Below are positions 61,096 through 64,000 of a DNA stretch of 64,000 nt, one piece after another. The DNA is from Rhodopseudomonas palustris HaA2. Its GTDB lineage: Bacteria; Pseudomonadota; Alphaproteobacteria; Rhizobiales; Xanthobacteraceae. Within the stretch, counting starts at the first letter, position 1. Every line of letters begins with the position of its first letter. The notes below the pieces were generated by a model. The model had not been told where the DNA came from. It saw nothing but the letters and a program-made list of their open reading frames with translations, and did not search any database. The translations under genes and the position numbers were made by a program. The DNA is taken from positions 2,170,001 through 2,234,000 of the forward strand of contig NC_007778.1 of NCBI RefSeq assembly GCF_000013365.1, given 5' to 3'.

Positions 61096-62631
61096 TCAGG
61101 GCGCCTTCAGCTTGGTGATCGTGACTTCGAGAATGCCGTTGGCCTCTGCGGTCACCCGCAGCATGGTGGAGTCGAACGCCACATCGGTCAGCCGCAGGCT
61201 GGAGATCTCCGAGGAAATGCGCAGGCCGTCCTCGTTGCGCTGATACGCCGCGATCACCGCGCCGATCCGGCGCTGCACGTTGAGCGATTCCGGCTTGAGA
61301 TCGATCACCGCCCGTTCGGCGATCGCCTTCTGCAGATAGGGCACGGCGGCGCGCGCCGCCTCGCCGAGCAGGCCGAACGCCGCCTCGGATTCCACCGCGA
61401 GCTGCATGTCGGACAGCCGCAGCGTCTGATCCTCCTGGTTCAGGACCGGCCGCCCCCAGATGTGCAGCGTGGCTTCGCCGCCGAAGCTGAACAGACTCTT
61501 CTGGCCTTTGGCATCCACCAGCATCGAGATCAGCAGCCGGTCGCCGCTGGCGGCGACATTGACGCGCTTCACCGTGATCGCGGCGGCCCCACCGTTTTCA
61601 GGAAAGGTGCGGCCGACGAATTGCGGCTCGATGACGCGATCGAGCTCCTTGAACGGAATATCGATCGGCACCGCGACTTTGACGCCGGTGCTGTCGGGCG
61701 CGACCATTTCGAGCTGCGCGGGAAACGGACATTCCGGCTTGGTCGGCGCCGTGGTGATACGGCTGTCGGCGACGATCCCGAGCGTCAGCGCCACCGTCGC
61801 GCCGTCGATCTGCGGCTGCGCGGCCAGCGCCTTGGTCGGACGCAGTTCGAGCCAGAAGCCGTTCGGCACGCCGGCGCCTTGCAGCGGAATCGAGCGGCAG
61901 ATCCGCGCCCATTCGCGCCGCGCGCTGCGCTCCAGCGCGCCGTCGTCGCGGATGGTCCGTTGCAACTGGGCGATCTGGTCGTTGACGGCCTTGTCGATCA
62001 CCGGCTTGACCTGCGCCGGCACGTTGATGCGCGCGCCGCCGATCGCGACATTGGAGTCGGACAGGATCACCTGTGCGGTGAGGTTCGGGTCGACGTGCCA
62101 GTCCGGCAGCACTTTCGGACGGGCGGTGATCGCGATCATGCCCTTGATCTCGCCGCTGGCGTTGAACGACTTGATGTTGACGCCGACCTGCTTGGCGACC
62201 TTGTCGCCGAACAATTTGCCGAGCGTATCACCGACCTGGTTCTGGGCGCTGCTCGAGAGCGAGCCCCGGGCGGAGAGGGTGCCGATCAGCGGGGCGGTGA
62301 CGGTGACCTGCTCGGGTGCGCCCTTGGTCGCGACGGCGCCGCGCGCCACCGTCCAGCTGATATCGGCGTTCTGCACGAGCTGCGGCATCGGATTGTCGGC
62401 CCTGCCGGAAAAATTGCGCGGCGCGCTCCGGTCGACCAGATCGCGGATCGCGGTCAGCGGCACGCTCACGGGCACGACGACCGAGGACTGTCGGATCGCC
62501 GGCAGCGGCGGCAGGGCCTGCAGCGTCAGCGGGCTGACGGCGCGCGGCGACAGCCAGTCGAACGCCTTCAGCGTGACACCGAACGAGAGTGCTATGATCG
62601 CCAATGCGATCAGGATGGTCTTGAAACGCAT
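61096..62631 (-). CDS. DUF4403 family protein
   Basis: The 511-residue exported or membrane-anchored protein has an N-terminal hydrophobic anchor (about 4-22, TILIALAIIALSFGVTLKA). The body matches DUF4403: SSVVVPVSVPLTAIRDLVDRSAPRNFSG, AVNDQIAQLQRTIRD, FWLELRPTKALAAQPQIDG and GRPVLNQEDQTLRLSDMQLAVE. The fold is probably lipid-transfer or beta-rich, like a two-domain BPI-type shell, but that is inference. It probably works in the periplasm. GGGGATTTG precedes ATG 62631. Confidence 0.88.
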   Translation of the reverse strand: MRFKTILIALAIIALSFGVTLKAFDWLSPRAVSPLTLQALPPLPAIRQSSVVVPVSVPLTAIRDLVDRSAPRNFSGRADNPMPQLVQNADISWTVARGAVATKGAPEQVTVTAPLIGTLSARGSLSSSAQNQVGDTLGKLFGDKVAKQVGVNIKSFNASGEIKGMIAITARPKVLPDWHVDPNLTAQVILSDSNVAIGGARINVPAQVKPVIDKAVNDQIAQLQRTIRDDGALERSARREWARICRSIPLQGAGVPNGFWLELRPTKALAAQPQIDGATVALTLGIVADSRITTAPTKPECPFPAQLEMVAPDSTGVKVAVPIDIPFKELDRVIEPQFVGRTFPENGGAAAITVKRVNVAASGDRLLISMLVDAKGQKSLFSFGGEATLHIWGRPVLNQEDQTLRLSDMQLAVESEAAFGLLGEAARAAVPYLQKAIAERAVIDLKPESLNVQRRIGAVIAAYQRNEDGLRISSEISSLRLTDVAFDSTMLRVTAEANGILEVTITKLKAP

Positions 62632-62852
62632 CAAATCCCCGGGGGCAAACGAGCCGGACCATACAGGCCCGGGCCCGGCGGCGCCAGCAGGGGGCTGGGC
62701 GCGAACCGGGCAAAGCCCCTGAAATCGCGGCAATGTCGCCGCGCCGCCGCCGCCGTTGTGTCACAACGGACACGCCGGCAACGATACGACACAAGAAAAC
62801 GGCGCGGTCGCCCGCGCCATTCGTCCTCGAGTGCGTTGTCGGTCGTCGTTCG

Positions 62853-63554
62853 CTAACCGCGGCGGCCGCTTGAATTGTCGGCGCGGCGGTTGTCGGGCAG
62901 CACGATCACCTTGGCGCCGACATTGACCCGGCCATACAGGTCGGTGACGTCGTCATTGGTGAGCCGGATGCAGCCGGACGAGACGTGGGTGCCGATCGTC
63001 GACGGCGCGTTGGTGCCGTGGATGCGATAGATCGTGCCGCCGAGATACATCGCGCGGGCGCCGAGCGGATTGCCGGGGCCGCCGGCCATGTGGCGCGGCA
63101 GATAGGGCTGGCGGGCGATCATCTCCGGCGGCGGGGTCCAGTCCGGCCACTCCGCCTTGCGGGTGATCGACTGCACGCCCGACCAGGTGAAGCCGTCGCG
63201 GCCGACGCCGATGCCGTAGCGGATCGCGCGGCCGCCGCCGAGCACGTAGTAGAGATAAGTGTTCGGAGTATCGATCACGATCGTGCCCGGCGCCTCGCGG
63301 GTGGCGTAGCTGACGATCTGGCGCTTCAGACGCGCCGGCATTTCGGCGGCGGACGCGTCGTCGTCCTCGTCCTGCGGCACGGCCTGGACCTGCGGCGCCA
63401 GCGCCGCCGGCTGCAGCGCGGCCGGCTGCGGCAGCAGCGGCAGGAACGGGAAGGGCAGCGGCTGGGCGGCCTGGGCCGCTCCGGTCAGGGCGACGGCCCC
63501 GATCGCGAATGCAGCGATCGCGGCAGTGCGGCGGATCAGCTGGAAATGGGTCAT
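62853..63554 (-). CDS. L,D-transpeptidase (ErfK/YbiS family)
   Basis: The 233-residue exported enzyme has a signal peptide (about 1-29), a Pro/Ala/Gln-rich linker, and the YkuD domain. HGTNAPSTIGTHVSSGCIRL gives the catalytic loop with Cys195. It resembles the larger enzyme at 20834-22054 closely from residue 80 on, including EWPDWTPPPEMIARQPYLPRHMAGGPGN. It lacks the N-terminal SPDDPRYGRP repeats. Two paralogous enzymes suggest non-identical roles in peptidoglycan cross-linking. Confidence 0.92.
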   Translation of the reverse strand: MTHFQLIRRTAAIAAFAIGAVALTGAAQAAQPLPFPFLPLLPQPAALQPAALAPQVQAVPQDEDDDASAAEMPARLKRQIVSYATREAPGTIVIDTPNTYLYYVLGGGRAIRYGIGVGRDGFTWSGVQSITRKAEWPDWTPPPEMIARQPYLPRHMAGGPGNPLGARAMYLGGTIYRIHGTNAPSTIGTHVSSGCIRLTNDDVTDLYGRVNVGAKVIVLPDNRRADNSSGRRG

Positions 63555-63823
63555 GGTCGGTCCCCTGTTTGAACGCCCTGTTTGTTCGCCAGCGCCTGTT
63601 TCGGCGACTTGTTGGCGACATCAGTACCCGCCCAACCGTTTCAGGACGTTTTCGTGGAGCGCCGAATTTGGTTTCGTCGCGGTAGGGATTTGTTTCGCCT
63701 ACGGGCCCCCTGCACCGATTGTTAACGCTGCCGAGCGGCTGGATTGATCTGGCGCAATTGAGATTCCGGCGCTCCTCGATAAGCCCGAAGCCCTCGCGTG
63801 GTGCGGGTTGGGGAGTACGCGGT

Positions 63824-64000
63824 ATGGCGACGGTGAAGTTCTACGGCAACGAGACGGTGCCGCTCGAGATGCACAAGGTGCGGATCGTGCAGAAGCTCAG
63901 CCTGCCGCCGGTCGAACGCCGCCTCGAGAAGATCACCGAGGCCGGCAACAACACCTTCCTGCTGAAGAACGACGACGTCTTTCTCGACATGCTGACCGAC
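63824..64000 (+). CDS. tryptophanase/tyrosine phenol-lyase family protein, 3' truncated
   Basis: The first 59 residues are visible before the window ends. RIVQKLSLPPVERRLEKITEAG and NNTFLLKNDDVFLDMLTD match the N-terminal region of PLP-dependent beta-eliminating lyases (tryptophanase, tyrosine phenol-lyase), which split aromatic amino acids to pyruvate and ammonia. GGGAG lies upstream of ATG 63824. Which aromatic acid is used cannot be judged without the active-site part. Confidence 0.82.
   Translation, partial: MATVKFYGNETVPLEMHKVRIVQKLSLPPVERRLEKITEAGNNTFLLKNDDVFLDMLTD

Overview
The window is high-GC alphaproteobacterial chromosome, most like Rhodopseudomonas palustris or a close relative in the Bradyrhizobium group. 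The reasons are gene content (a thiOSGEC operon behind a TPP riboswitch, bacterioferritin with an Irr-type iron box, porin-like barrel proteins, a vanAB-type demethylase), strong G/C third-position bias, and dense short palindromic repeats of the kind scattered through these genomes. The species call is inference. No rRNA, tRNA, CRISPR array or prophage structure was seen. Nearly all genes are ordinary metabolic, envelope or signalling genes. The clearest accessory stretch is about 44.2-50.6 kb.

Layout. 0-8.9 kb: amidase, glutathione peroxidase with a coupled DUF3297 gene, a B12-binding radical SAM protein, GST, a GIY-YIG nuclease beside a diverged direct repeat, SMP-30 lactonase, GNAT acetyltransferase. 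9-12 kb: a Rieske oxygenase, GntR regulator and PDR-type reductase operon (vanA/vanB-like). 12-19.4 kb: a DUF2019-DUF1963 fusion, MoxR ATPase, a diguanylate cyclase, a CoxE/VWA protein and two rhodanese-type proteins. 19.4-27.8 kb: cell-wall proteins (Ala/Pro-rich anchored protein, L,D-transpeptidase, MltB-type transglycosylase), EttA, a VapBC-type pair, trans-aconitate methyltransferase. 27.8-31.3 kb: a phosphonate-type ABC transporter (PhnD, PhnC, two PhnE). 31.6-33.7 kb: two small paralogous secreted proteins, then Bfd and bacterioferritin with iron boxes. 33.8-44.2 kb: lipoprotein, DoxX, SOUL, a collagen-like protein, cytochrome P450, a membrane zinc-ribbon protein, a structured non-coding stretch, a porin-like barrel, a DUF2314 gene and a FAD monooxygenase. 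44.2-50.6 kb: small hypothetical genes, several repeat families, a REP-associated tyrosine transposase and low-GC orphan genes. 50.6-55.7 kb: the thiamine operon thiO-thiS-thiG-thiE-thiC behind a TPP riboswitch. 55.8-64 kb: a multi-pass membrane protein, a two-component system, a PRC-barrel protein, DUF4403, a second L,D-transpeptidase, and the start of a tryptophanase/tyrosine phenol-lyase family gene.

How they fit together. The thi operon makes and joins both halves of thiamine phosphate: ThiC makes the pyrimidine, ThiO/S/G the thiazole, ThiE joins them. It appears to be controlled at its head by thiamine pyrophosphate. VanA and VanB form an oxygenase/reductase pair with their regulator encoded between them. 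Bfd and Bfr handle iron storage and release. In the 47.9-49.5 kb stretch a RAYT transposase gene sits beside palindromic repeats that match each other, and two copies differing at one base bracket a low-GC gene of unknown function. I regard this, a candidate structured RNA near 39.7 kb, and a collagen-like protein without an export signal as the most interesting observations. I cannot show that any of them is a new system.
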